NCBI RefSeq assembly: GCF_002291425.1
Contig: NZ_CP014136.1
Location: 4,774,001 to 4,838,000, forward strand
Direction: 5' to 3'
From: Gibbsiella quercinecans
Lineage (GTDB): Bacteria > Pseudomonadota > Gammaproteobacteria > Enterobacterales > Enterobacteriaceae
DNA: 64,000 nt
Shown here: positions 25,291 through 33,854 of the stretch, piece by piece
How positions within the stretch are numbered: the stretch's first letter is position 1
Layout of the letters: each line of letters opens with the position of its first letter
Translations under genes and position numbers: made by a program
The notes under the pieces: generated by a model
Told to the model about the DNA's origin: nothing
Database searches by the model: none
The model's input: the letters and a program-made list of their open reading frames with translations, nothing else

Positions 25291-26886
25291 GTGAAACTAT
25301 ATCCGTCCCGTTGTTTGATCGCTTGTCTGTTGTCTCTCGGCGTGAGCACCGCGTTCATCGCCCCATCCGCGTTGGCGGCGGAGAAAACCTTGCATGCGGT
25401 GATGTCATCTTCATTGCGCGTGCTGGATCCGATCGCCACCACGGCGCAAATCACCCGTAACCACGGCTACATGATTTACGACACCCTGATTGGCATGGAC
25501 GAGAAGCTGGAGCCGAAGCCGCAAATGGCGGACTGGACTCTTTCGCCGGATGGCCTGACCTACACCTTCACCTTGCGTGACGGGCTGCTATGGCATGACG
25601 GCAAACCGGTGACCGCCACCGATTGCGTCGCCTCCCTCAAACGCTGGGCGCGCTACGATGTCGGCGGTCAGTTGATGATGAAGTACACCGACAGCATTAC
25701 CGCCACCGACGACAAAACCATCACGCTGAAGCTGGCGAAACCGTTCGGTTATGTGCTGCAACTGCTGGCGAAGCCTTCGTCGGTGGCGGCGTTTATGATG
25801 CCGGAACGCGTCGCGAATACCCCCGATGGCAAAATGATCACCGACTACACCGGCTCCGGCCCGTTCAAGTTTGTCGCCGGGGAATTCGATCCCGGCAATC
25901 GCGTGGTTTATGAAAAATTCCAGCAATACGTGCCGCGCAAAGAGCCGGCCAGCGGCACTGCGGGAGGTAAAGTGGTGAAGGTTGATCGTGTTGAGTGGAT
26001 CAACATGCCGGACCGGATGACGGCAATCAACGCATTATCCTCCGGCGACATCGACTTTATCGAACAGTTGCCCATCGATCTTTTGCCGATGGTGCAGGCC
26101 GATCCGAACCTTAAGTCCGGCACCTTGAGCAAGCTGGGCGCGATGACCGGCGGCCGGATGAATTTTCTCTACCCGCCGTTTAATAATCCGGATATCCGCC
26201 GCGCCGCCTTGTTGGCGATGAACCAGAAGGATGTGCTCGACGCATTGGTCGGCAACCCGCAGTACTTCAAGCTGTGCGCATCGGTATTCGGCTGCGGCAC
26301 CGCGCTGGAAAGCCAGGCCGGCGGTGAAACGCTGCTGAACGGCGGCGATCTTGAAGCGGCGAAGGCGCTGCTGAAGAAGGCCGGTTACGATGGCACGCCG
26401 GTGGTGATCATGCAGCCGACCGACGTGCCGAGCCAGGCGTCGCAACCGGTGGTGGCGGCGCAGGCGCTGCGCAAGGCCGGTTTCAAGGTCGATTTGCAGC
26501 CGATGGACTGGCAGACCCTGGTGTCGCGGCGCGCCAACCCGAACCCACCGTCACAGGGCGGTTGGAACCTGTTCTTCACCTACTGGAATGCCGAAACGAT
26601 CTGGAACCCGGTGGTCAATCCGATGCTCGATGGCGGTGGGCGCCAGGGGGCGTGGTTTGGCTGGCCGACCGATCCGCAGATGAATCAGCTTAAGATCGAT
26701 TTTGCGACCGCGACCGATCCGGCCAGGCAGAAAGATATCGCCGTCGAGATCCAAAAGCGCGCGATGGCGCAGGTCAGCTACATTCCGCTGGGCCAGTTCT
26801 ATGATGTGGCCGCGTGGAGCAGCCATATCAGCCATTTGATGACCGGCCCGTCCACAGTGTTCTGGAACGTTGAGAAAAGCGACTAG
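25291..26886 (+). CDS. Oligopeptide-type ABC transporter substrate-binding protein
   Basis: 531 residues from the GTG at 25291, chosen because GGAG lies just upstream and a clear signal peptide follows (CLIACLLSLGVSTAFIAPSALAA); a longer TTG-started frame from 25237 is less likely. It belongs to extracellular solute-binding family 5, with the usual LTYTFTLRDGLLWHDGKPV and GSGPFKFVAGEFDPGNRVVY features. It is periplasmic. It opens the transporter half of the D-amino acid operon, about 100 bp after the aminotransferase. Confidence 0.9.
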   Translation: MKLYPSRCLIACLLSLGVSTAFIAPSALAAEKTLHAVMSSSLRVLDPIATTAQITRNHGYMIYDTLIGMDEKLEPKPQMADWTLSPDGLTYTFTLRDGLLWHDGKPVTATDCVASLKRWARYDVGGQLMMKYTDSITATDDKTITLKLAKPFGYVLQLLAKPSSVAAFMMPERVANTPDGKMITDYTGSGPFKFVAGEFDPGNRVVYEKFQQYVPRKEPASGTAGGKVVKVDRVEWINMPDRMTAINALSSGDIDFIEQLPIDLLPMVQADPNLKSGTLSKLGAMTGGRMNFLYPPFNNPDIRRAALLAMNQKDVLDALVGNPQYFKLCASVFGCGTALESQAGGETLLNGGDLEAAKALLKKAGYDGTPVVIMQPTDVPSQASQPVVAAQALRKAGFKVDLQPMDWQTLVSRRANPNPPSQGGWNLFFTYWNAETIWNPVVNPMLDGGGRQGAWFGWPTDPQMNQLKIDFATATDPARQKDIAVEIQKRAMAQVSYIPLGQFYDVAAWSSHISHLMTGPSTVFWNVEKSD

Positions 26887-26918
26887 TTACCGGGCAAATA
26901 CGCCTTTCGGAGGTTCCT

Positions 26919-27860
26919 GTGGTTGGTTACTTTATTCGCCGCGTGCTGGCGGCCATTCCGGTGATGTTGGTGGTGGCGCTGTTTGTTTTCCTGTTGCTGC
27001 GGCTGTCGCCGGGCGATCCGGCGGCGATTATTGCCGGTGATATGGCGACTCCGCAGCAACTGGCCGCGATTCGTGAAAGTCTGGGATTGAACCAGCCGTT
27101 GTATCAACAGTTTTTTGTCTGGATCGCGCAACTGTTTCAGGGCGATTTCGGCACTTCCCTGATGGCCCAGACGCCGGTTATCACCATGATTGGTCAGCGT
27201 CTGGAGCCGACGCTGAGCCTGGCGCTGGTCGCGATTACTTTCACCATCCTGATTTCGGTGCCGCTGGGGGTACTGGCGGCGTGGAAGCATGGCACCTGGA
27301 TCGACAATCTGGTGATGTCTTCCTCTGTGCTGGGGTTCTCGATACCGGTGTTCGTGATTGGTTATCTGTTGAGCACACTGTTTGCCATCGAACTGAAATG
27401 GTTGCCGGTACAAGGATTTCGCAGCATCTCCCTGGGGGCCTGGCCGTTCACGCAACGCATTATCTTGCCGGCATTGACGCTGTCTTCGGTCTATATCGCG
27501 CTGGTGGCGCGCATGACCCGTGCCAGCGTGCTGGAGGTGTTGGGGGAAGACTACATTCGTACCGCCCGCGCCAAAGGGTTGCCGGAGATCCATGTGCTGT
27601 TCCGCCATGCGCTGCGTAATTCAATGATTCCGATTCTGACGGTGATCGGTACTGGTTTTGCGCTGATGATCTCCGGCGTGGTGGTGACCGAAAGCGTATT
27701 TAATATTCCGGGGCTGGGGCGGCTGATCGTTGATGCGGTGCTGGCGCGCGACTACCCGGTTATCCAGGGCATGATCCTGCTGACCAGCGGCGTCTATGTC
27801 ATCATCAATCTGCTGATCGATCTGTCGTACGCGCTGAGCGATCCGCGTATTCGTTATTAG
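26919..27860 (+). CDS. Oligopeptide-type ABC permease (DppB-like)
   Basis: 313 residues with about six membrane spans; GTG start with GGAGG upstream. The start GYFIRRVLAAIPVMLVVALF and the GDFGTSLMAQTPV segment are typical of DppB/OppB. The EAA motif reads DYIRTARAKGLPEIHVLFRHALRN. It pairs with the next permease to form the channel. Confidence 0.92.
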   Translation: MVGYFIRRVLAAIPVMLVVALFVFLLLRLSPGDPAAIIAGDMATPQQLAAIRESLGLNQPLYQQFFVWIAQLFQGDFGTSLMAQTPVITMIGQRLEPTLSLALVAITFTILISVPLGVLAAWKHGTWIDNLVMSSSVLGFSIPVFVIGYLLSTLFAIELKWLPVQGFRSISLGAWPFTQRIILPALTLSSVYIALVARMTRASVLEVLGEDYIRTARAKGLPEIHVLFRHALRNSMIPILTVIGTGFALMISGVVVTESVFNIPGLGRLIVDAVLARDYPVIQGMILLTSGVYVIINLLIDLSYALSDPRIRY

Positions 27861-27870
27861 GGGGCATGGC

Positions 27871-28746
27871 ATGAGCAAACCTGTTTCAGCGATCTTGCCG
27901 GCACCCCGCAGCCGGCTGATCAAACTGCCGCGTATACCGCTGATGCCGGCCATTGCGCTGGTGATCCTGGCGCTGATCGTCGGGATGGCGATATTTGCGC
28001 CCTGGATCGCCAATCACGATCCGCAGGCGCTGGCGCCGGCGTTTCGCCTCCGCCCGCCCGGCGAGGCGTTTTGGCTGGGCACCGACGCCTATGGGCGCGA
28101 TCTGTTTTCGCGTATTGTTTACGGCGCGCGTATCTCATTGATTGTCGGGCTGGGCGTTACGGCGATGAGCGTGCTGATAGGCCTGCCGTTGGGGCTGCTG
28201 GCGGGCTATTTTCGCGGCGTGGACGCCGTGTTGATGCGGGTGATGGATGGCCTGATGGCGATCCCGGGCATCCTGTTGGCCATTGCCATTGTCTCGTTGA
28301 GCAGCGCCGGTATCTGGACGGTGATGGTAGCGATCATGATCCCGGAAATCCCCCAGGTTGTTCGCCTGGTGCGCTCGCGGGTACTGTCGGCGCGTGAAGA
28401 ACCCTATGTCGAAGCCGCGATACTCAGCGGGACGTCGACCTTCAAGGTGCTTACCCGGCATCTGATGCCCAACACGCTGGCGCCATTGATTGTGCAAAGT
28501 ACCTATATCTGCGCCTCTGCGATCCTGACGGAAGCGATTCTGTCGTTCCTTGGCGCGGGGATTGGCACTGAAATCCCGACCTGGGGCAACATTATTTCCG
28601 AAGGCCGCGTCTACTTCCAGCTTAAGCCTTCGCTGGTGCTGTGGCCGGGGCTGGTTCTCTCATTGTGTATTTTGTCGATTAACCTGCTGGGGGATAGGGT
28701 GAGCGATGCGCTTGATCCGCGGCTGAATAAAAGGGGGAGAGCATGA
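27871..28746 (+). CDS. Oligopeptide-type ABC permease (DppC-like)
   Basis: 291 residues with the N-terminal cytoplasmic segment and spans of DppC/OppC. Visible features are WLGTDAYGRDLFSRIVYGARISL and the EAA motif EEPYVEAAILSGTSTFKVLTRHLMPN (split into two stretches). It starts 10 bp after the first permease and overlaps the ATPase gene by 4 bp. Confidence 0.92.
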   Translation: MSKPVSAILPAPRSRLIKLPRIPLMPAIALVILALIVGMAIFAPWIANHDPQALAPAFRLRPPGEAFWLGTDAYGRDLFSRIVYGARISLIVGLGVTAMSVLIGLPLGLLAGYFRGVDAVLMRVMDGLMAIPGILLAIAIVSLSSAGIWTVMVAIMIPEIPQVVRLVRSRVLSAREEPYVEAAILSGTSTFKVLTRHLMPNTLAPLIVQSTYICASAILTEAILSFLGAGIGTEIPTWGNIISEGRVYFQLKPSLVLWPGLVLSLCILSINLLGDRVSDALDPRLNKRGRA

Positions 28747-30395
28747 GTGAACAGCATGACGTTATCCTGCATGTCGATCGCCTGTCGGTGAACACCGCGC
28801 AAGGCGTGCCAATTTTGCAGGACATCTCCTTCAGTATCCGCGCCGGGGAAACACTTTGCCTGGTCGGTGAAAGCGGTTCAGGCAAATCGGTCACCTCGCT
28901 GGCGACGCTTGGCCTGCTGCCGAAAGGCGCGCTCGGGGTGGTTGGCGGGCGCATTCTGCTGGATGGCGAAGACGTGCTGCAGGTCACCAATGGGCGGCTG
29001 AAGGCGCTGCGCGGCAGCCATATGGCGATGATTTTCCAGGAGCCGATGACCGCGCTTAATCCGGTGCTGACCGTGGGGCGGCAGATAGATGAAGTGCTGC
29101 AAACGCACACCGATCTCGGCGCTGCGCAACGTCATGCGCGTGTGCTGGACGCCCTCGCGCAGGTGCATTTGCCGGATATCGCCCGTGTTTATGACGCCTA
29201 TCCGCACCAGCTTAGCGGCGGCCAGCGGCAGCGCATTATGATCGCCATGGCGCTGGTGCTCGAACCCCGGCTGCTGATCGCGGATGAACCGACGACCGCG
29301 CTCGATGTCACCACCCAGCAGCAAATCCTCAAACTGATCCGCGAACTCCAGCAAAAACACGGTACCGCGGTGTTATTTATCACCCATGACATGGGCGTGG
29401 TGGTGGACATCGCCGACCGCGTCTGCGTGATGCGCAAGGGCAATATCGTTGAAGCCGGCGCCTTGCGGCAAGTGCTGTCGCAGCCGCGCGAGGACTATAC
29501 CAAAGCCCTGTTGGCAGCGGTGCCGAGCCTGGCGCCAAGACCGGTGCGCCCGGCGATCAGCGCGCAGGTGGTGCTTGATGTTGTTGAACTGGGGAAAATT
29601 TATCCGCCTAAAGGCGGCGCGCTGTGCTGGTTCGGCAAGCGGCGCAAGGGCACCCGTGCGTTGCATGATGTGACCTTCAGCCTTAAACGTGGCCGCACGC
29701 TGGGGATTGTCGGCGAAAGCGGTTCTGGTAAATCGACGATGGCGCGTTGTGTGATGCGTCTGCTGACGCCTGACGAGGGCGCGATACGTATTACCGGCAA
29801 TGATATCTCCGAACTGTCGCCCGCCGGGCTTAAACCGCACCGCAAACGTATCCAGATGATCTTCCAGGATCCGAACCGTTCCCTCAATCCGCGCATCAGC
29901 ATTGGCAAAAGTTTAGTGGAAGGCCCGATGAACCACGGCGCCTCCTTTGCCCAGGCCTGGGCGAAAGGGCAAAGATTGCTGGAGTTGGTTGGGCTGCCGG
30001 CCGACGCCATTGACCGTTATCCGCACCAGTTTTCCGGCGGGCAACGGCAGCGTATCGCTATTGCCCGGGCGCTGGCGATGGAGCCTGATGTGATCGTCGC
30101 CGATGAAGCCGTGTCGGCACTCGACGTCTCGGTACAGGCACAGGTGCTGCAACTGCTTAATGATATTCAGCAGCGGCTGGGCGTCGCCATTTTATTTATC
30201 ACCCATGATCTTCGGGTGGCGGCGCAGTTGTGCGACGACGTGCTGGTGATGCGGTATGGTGAGGTGATCGAGTATGGGGCGGCAGCCGACGTGCTGGCAT
30301 CACCACAGCATCCCTATACGCAACAGCTGATGGACGCGGTGCCCGGAAAAAGCTGGGACTTCGCCGCAGGCAGGGGATCTGACTGCGGCATTTGA
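28743..30395 (+). CDS. Dipeptide-type ABC ATPase, DppD-DppF fusion
   Basis: 550 residues with two complete nucleotide-binding domains. The first has Walker A GESGSGKSVTS, signature LSGGQRQRIMIAMAL and Walker B LLIADEPTTALD. The second (from about residue 280) has GESGSGKSTMA, FSGGQRQRIAIARALAM and VIVADEAVSALD. In E. coli these are separate DppD and DppF proteins; fused versions are common in such operons. ATGA overlap with the DppC-like gene couples translation. Confidence 0.92.
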   Translation: MSEQHDVILHVDRLSVNTAQGVPILQDISFSIRAGETLCLVGESGSGKSVTSLATLGLLPKGALGVVGGRILLDGEDVLQVTNGRLKALRGSHMAMIFQEPMTALNPVLTVGRQIDEVLQTHTDLGAAQRHARVLDALAQVHLPDIARVYDAYPHQLSGGQRQRIMIAMALVLEPRLLIADEPTTALDVTTQQQILKLIRELQQKHGTAVLFITHDMGVVVDIADRVCVMRKGNIVEAGALRQVLSQPREDYTKALLAAVPSLAPRPVRPAISAQVVLDVVELGKIYPPKGGALCWFGKRRKGTRALHDVTFSLKRGRTLGIVGESGSGKSTMARCVMRLLTPDEGAIRITGNDISELSPAGLKPHRKRIQMIFQDPNRSLNPRISIGKSLVEGPMNHGASFAQAWAKGQRLLELVGLPADAIDRYPHQFSGGQRQRIAIARALAMEPDVIVADEAVSALDVSVQAQVLQLLNDIQQRLGVAILFITHDLRVAAQLCDDVLVMRYGEVIEYGAAADVLASPQHPYTQQLMDAVPGKSWDFAAGRGSDCGI

Positions 30396-30428
30396 TTGAC
30401 GGCCCGGCAATATCACGGCCTGCGTGCT

Positions 30429-30450
30429 TTACCGGCGTTTGGCCGGGTAA
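30429..30450. terminator. Hairpin between convergent operons
   Basis: TTACCGGC-gtttg-GCCGGGTAA with one bulged G. It lies between the stops of the ABC ATPase and the cyclase genes and could serve both. No T-run, so only moderate support. Confidence 0.35.
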
Positions 30451-30504
30451 GGGGAAACACCAGAATGGCTAGCCAGCGTACAAGTGGCGTATGTCTGGAT
30501 AGCC

Positions 30505-31197
30505 TTATACCAATGCGATCGCCCTTACCGGGGAGGCTGAACCCCCTTTGATTCTTAACGGCAGCGCGATAAAAATGAAGGTTTCGGGGACGCTATCCAA
30601 ATTGGCCAGGTTTTCCATGATCAATTTGCCTGAACCCAAAATAATCTGATGCGCAGGGTAGCTGGAGTTCGACCAGGCATCGAGCGACATGGCATCGGAA
30701 CCAATGACGTTCACGCCTTTCGCCAAAAGGTATTCTGCGCCGGCCGCAGATAAGCCCGACCAACCGGATAAGAAAGGTTTATGATCCGGCCGCAGCCGCC
30801 ATTTTTTATCGTGGCCGGTACGGAACAAAACAATATCATCGGCTTGGATATCACCGTTGCTTTTTTCCCACGATTGGATCATGGCGACGGTAATTTCGCT
30901 ATCGTCGGGATAATCTGATACGTCTATTTTTACGCCCCGGCCGATTAGCCGCCTGACATTAATTTGTTCGATGGTTTTTCCTTCTGGAATAAAATGCGAT
31001 GGGGAATCCACATGGGTACCGCAGTGGTCGCCCATTTGCAGTAAATTATTATAATTACCGTCCCCGGCGGCATAGGTTTCTGAATCAGCCAGCAAAAATT
31101 TGGGATGCGTTGGCCATACGGGCATTGCCGCTTCATAGGTATGGTTTAATTCAATCAGTTCATAGTCGCGTAATGCGTTAAGCAGCTCGATATTCAT
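30505..31197 (-). CDS. Cyclase-family metal-dependent hydrolase (kynurenine formamidase-like)
   Basis: 230 residues. The family signature HxGTHxDxPxH is present as DHCGTHVDSPSHF (H58, H62, D64, H68). Members include arylformamidases and isatin hydrolases that open amide or lactam rings using Mn or Zn. It is encoded 1 bp after the MFS gene, on the same strand, so the pair probably imports and opens one substrate. The substrate cannot be named from sequence. Confidence 0.85.
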   Translation of the reverse strand: MNIELLNALRDYELIELNHTYEAAMPVWPTHPKFLLADSETYAAGDGNYNNLLQMGDHCGTHVDSPSHFIPEGKTIEQINVRRLIGRGVKIDVSDYPDDSEITVAMIQSWEKSNGDIQADDIVLFRTGHDKKWRLRPDHKPFLSGWSGLSAAGAEYLLAKGVNVIGSDAMSLDAWSNSSYPAHQIILGSGKLIMENLANLDSVPETFIFIALPLRIKGGSASPVRAIALV

Positions 31198-31198
31198 T

Positions 31199-32560
31199 TT
31201 AAATATCCTTATGTTCTATGGTTTCTTTAATGAAATAAAGCGGCAGGCAAGACAGCGCCAGAACGCCAACAATAATCATGTAATGCACATTAAAACCATA
31301 GTCATGGATAATCCAGCCCGTGATTGGCGCCACCAGGATACCGGCGATGCCGACCGCCAGGCCAATCATTAACCCCATACTGGATGCCGCCGCTTTCGGC
31401 GCTGAATCAATCAACAGCGCATAGGCGACCGGATAGGGGGAATTTCTGAATAGCCCCCAGAAAATCAAGATGGCCCAGCCAAAAGCGGCGGAATGGATAT
31501 ACGTACACAAAGCGGTGGCGATCATCCAACCGAAAATGATCACGCCGAGCGAGCGCTTGCGGCCTTTGACGTCGGAATAGCCGCCCCAGAGGATTTGCCC
31601 AATCCAACCGGTGATGCCGGAGGCGCCGGAAATGATGGCTGCGGTTCCAAGAGGCAGCCCCACATCACGGGTTAATTGCAGCGTCAGGAAGTTCGCAATA
31701 CCCATTTCCGCCCATGTGAAGCCGAAGATCAGCAGTATCGCCAACAGGCAGTTGCGGTTTTTCAGGCATGACAAGGATTTGCCCAACGTGGTTCTAAAAC
31801 TGTCCCGTTTGGTCTCGTCTACCGGTTCTACCGGTACGGTGAGGTTGTTTTCTTCAATCCATGTCATCACGCGTTGATGGTTTTTCTTGGTGCAAATAAA
31901 AAACTGCAGCACAACGATCGAAAGGCCGATCAGCGGAATAAACAGAAACGCCTGGCGCCAGGTGCCGAATGTCAGGATGCCGGCAATCAACACCGGGCCG
32001 ATAAACTGCCCTAACGGGAAGCCGGTATGGTGCACACCGATGGCGAAGCCGCGATTTTCTTTTTGCCACCATTCCCCCAGCATGGCCACGTTGATAGGTT
32101 CGGAGCCGCCGGTTCCCATTCCCATGGTCACGCGCAATGCCTGAAACGCACCCAGGGTTTTGCAAAACGCGGTGGCGACCCCCGATATCACTTCAACTAA
32201 CACCGCTGCGGTCCAGCTATAGCAGCGTTTATAGCCTGTGCCGATAACATCAGAAAATATGCCGAAAATCACTGCGCCGCTTAATGTGCCGAAAAAACTT
32301 AATGAGTTAAGCCAGCCTACTTGTATTTCCGTCAGATTAAAGTCTTTCATAATGGCGGGCAGCAGCGTGGGTAAAATAATCCTGTCAATTGAGTTCATTA
32401 AAATAGCGCATGTAGTTATCACCAGCATCCACCAGGATAATGGGTGCGCTTTAGGGAAAAAACGGCGTTTTTCGACGGGCCGTTTGGATGTGTCTACCGG
32501 GGATAGGTAATCATGTGTATTTTTTTCATGATCGGCCAATGGTGTTTCTTCGCTGCCCAT
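31199..32560 (-). CDS. MFS transporter (anion:cation symporter-like)
   Basis: 453 residues with a polar N-terminus of about 35 residues and twelve membrane spans. The loop motif between spans 2 and 3 appears as GIFSDVIGTGYKR. Segments such as LPTLLPAIMKDFNLTEIQVGW and GWIGQILWGGYSDVKGRKRSLGV fit the ACS group, which takes up organic acids. It is upstream of and adjacent to the cyclase gene. An inverted repeat TCACCTT/AAGGTGA lies 80 bp before its start. Confidence 0.85.
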   Translation of the reverse strand: MGSEETPLADHEKNTHDYLSPVDTSKRPVEKRRFFPKAHPLSWWMLVITTCAILMNSIDRIILPTLLPAIMKDFNLTEIQVGWLNSLSFFGTLSGAVIFGIFSDVIGTGYKRCYSWTAAVLVEVISGVATAFCKTLGAFQALRVTMGMGTGGSEPINVAMLGEWWQKENRGFAIGVHHTGFPLGQFIGPVLIAGILTFGTWRQAFLFIPLIGLSIVVLQFFICTKKNHQRVMTWIEENNLTVPVEPVDETKRDSFRTTLGKSLSCLKNRNCLLAILLIFGFTWAEMGIANFLTLQLTRDVGLPLGTAAIISGASGITGWIGQILWGGYSDVKGRKRSLGVIIFGWMIATALCTYIHSAAFGWAILIFWGLFRNSPYPVAYALLIDSAPKAAASSMGLMIGLAVGIAGILVAPITGWIIHDYGFNVHYMIIVGVLALSCLPLYFIKETIEHKDI

Positions 32561-33103
32561 TTCTTAACACCTCGTTGCATAAGGTAAAAGTTTATAATGG
32601 TTTATCCTGCGGGTAACGAAACAGGAAAATAAAAACCACTCACCTTGATAAATAAAAGGTGAATGTACCCGACACCTGAGTTTGAGGTGGCAGGCTATTC
32701 AAATAAAAACGATTTCATCCATGATAGAATTACGGCATTAATCCATGGCCAGCATGGATTAACATATGTGATGTGAATACGTCCGTGATCTTAATTGATG
32801 ACCTAAAGATAGGCGTGCAGATACTACCATACAAGAATGGAATGAGTGATTTTAGACCTGAATCACAATTATCTTATCGGGGCCCGCACCCATAGCGGGG
32901 CTCCGGGCCTATGACGAAACGGTGGTTTATGATGTGCGCGGGGGCTTTTGTCGCCCTGAATGGCGGCATAAACGCGGCTTAACCCCTTACAGCTAACTGC
33001 GGAGATGCCGAACATACCAGCTTTCAGCGGTATGCTGTCGTGCTGGGGTAACCCGGTACCCGGAAAATGCAGTGACGCTGCACCGGTGCGGTGGGGGGGG
33101 ATT
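32561..33103. other. Intergenic region between the MFS and ecp genes
   Basis: It contains the inverted repeat TCACCTT (32640-32646)/AAGGTGA (32656-32662), probably an operator for the MFS gene. A GC-rich imperfect hairpin lies near 32880-32915. A run of eight G at 33093-33100 directly follows the ecpE stop. No gene was recognised. Confidence 0.45.
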
Positions 33104-33784
33104 TTATTGCGGGGGATGACTGAAACAGCTTTTCCCCAGCTTGATGTATCTTTCCATTGCCACTAAATATTTCTTATTTTTGGCGCTGAGACTTTTATTT
33201 TTATAAGTTTCGCCGGGCAGCATATAGAACTGTGTGGAGCTTTCATCATCGCCATTGCAACCTTTTTGAATTATCACGCGAAAGAACGTATTGCCGTTGT
33301 TTTGTAACGTCCCATTCAGCTCATCCAGCCGGTAGGAAAAATGCAATGTTCTGGGCCGCACCACTAAAATGGTGTTCATGGCGACAACAGGGAAGATATA
33401 GGTCTTGCGGTCAGCCGGTTTCAACGGGAATAACGTCAGCGGCGATTCCGTGAAGGTTATGCGGTAATAGCGCTCTTTATCGTCGCGGGGGCCACGGTAA
33501 AATATTTTGAAGTACTCTTTGCCATTGGCGGCGACGGAGAATTTCAGCGGCGCATAGAGCAGTTCACCATTTTCCATCGGCAAACGGTGTTCGCCGCCGA
33601 CGCCCGGGCGATCTATCCGGTAGGCGGAAATGGTGTAGATATTATTCTTTTGCGTGTCATTAAAAAGCTGTTTGGCGATGAAATCTCTGTCCGCCGGCAT
33701 CTCATAAATAATAGAGTCAAAATAAACAGCTTTCACGCTGGCTGAAAACAGCCAAAGGAGGGCCAGAATCATGTGTTTGGTCAC
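33104..33784 (-). CDS. ecpE: Ecp pilus chaperone EcpE
   Basis: 226 residues from a GTG; an ATG four codons later is an alternative. The signal peptide has core ILALLWLFSASVKA. The periplasmic chaperone fold is shown by the YFDSIIYEMPADRDFIAKQL start, FKIFYRGPRDDKERYYRITF and MNTILVVRPR, which are also present in EcpB upstream. Position as the last gene after the tip protein identifies it as EcpE. It holds pilus subunits in the periplasm before delivery to the usher. Confidence 0.85.
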   Translation of the reverse strand: MTKHMILALLWLFSASVKAVYFDSIIYEMPADRDFIAKQLFNDTQKNNIYTISAYRIDRPGVGGEHRLPMENGELLYAPLKFSVAANGKEYFKIFYRGPRDDKERYYRITFTESPLTLFPLKPADRKTYIFPVVAMNTILVVRPRTLHFSYRLDELNGTLQNNGNTFFRVIIQKGCNGDDESSTQFYMLPGETYKNKSLSAKNKKYLVAMERYIKLGKSCFSHPPQ

Positions 33785-33854
33785 GGCGTGCTCTCAATCA
33801 TACGGTTGAATACGTCATCGGGCTCCGGCATGCCGGAGCCCCTGGCCTGGCGGT

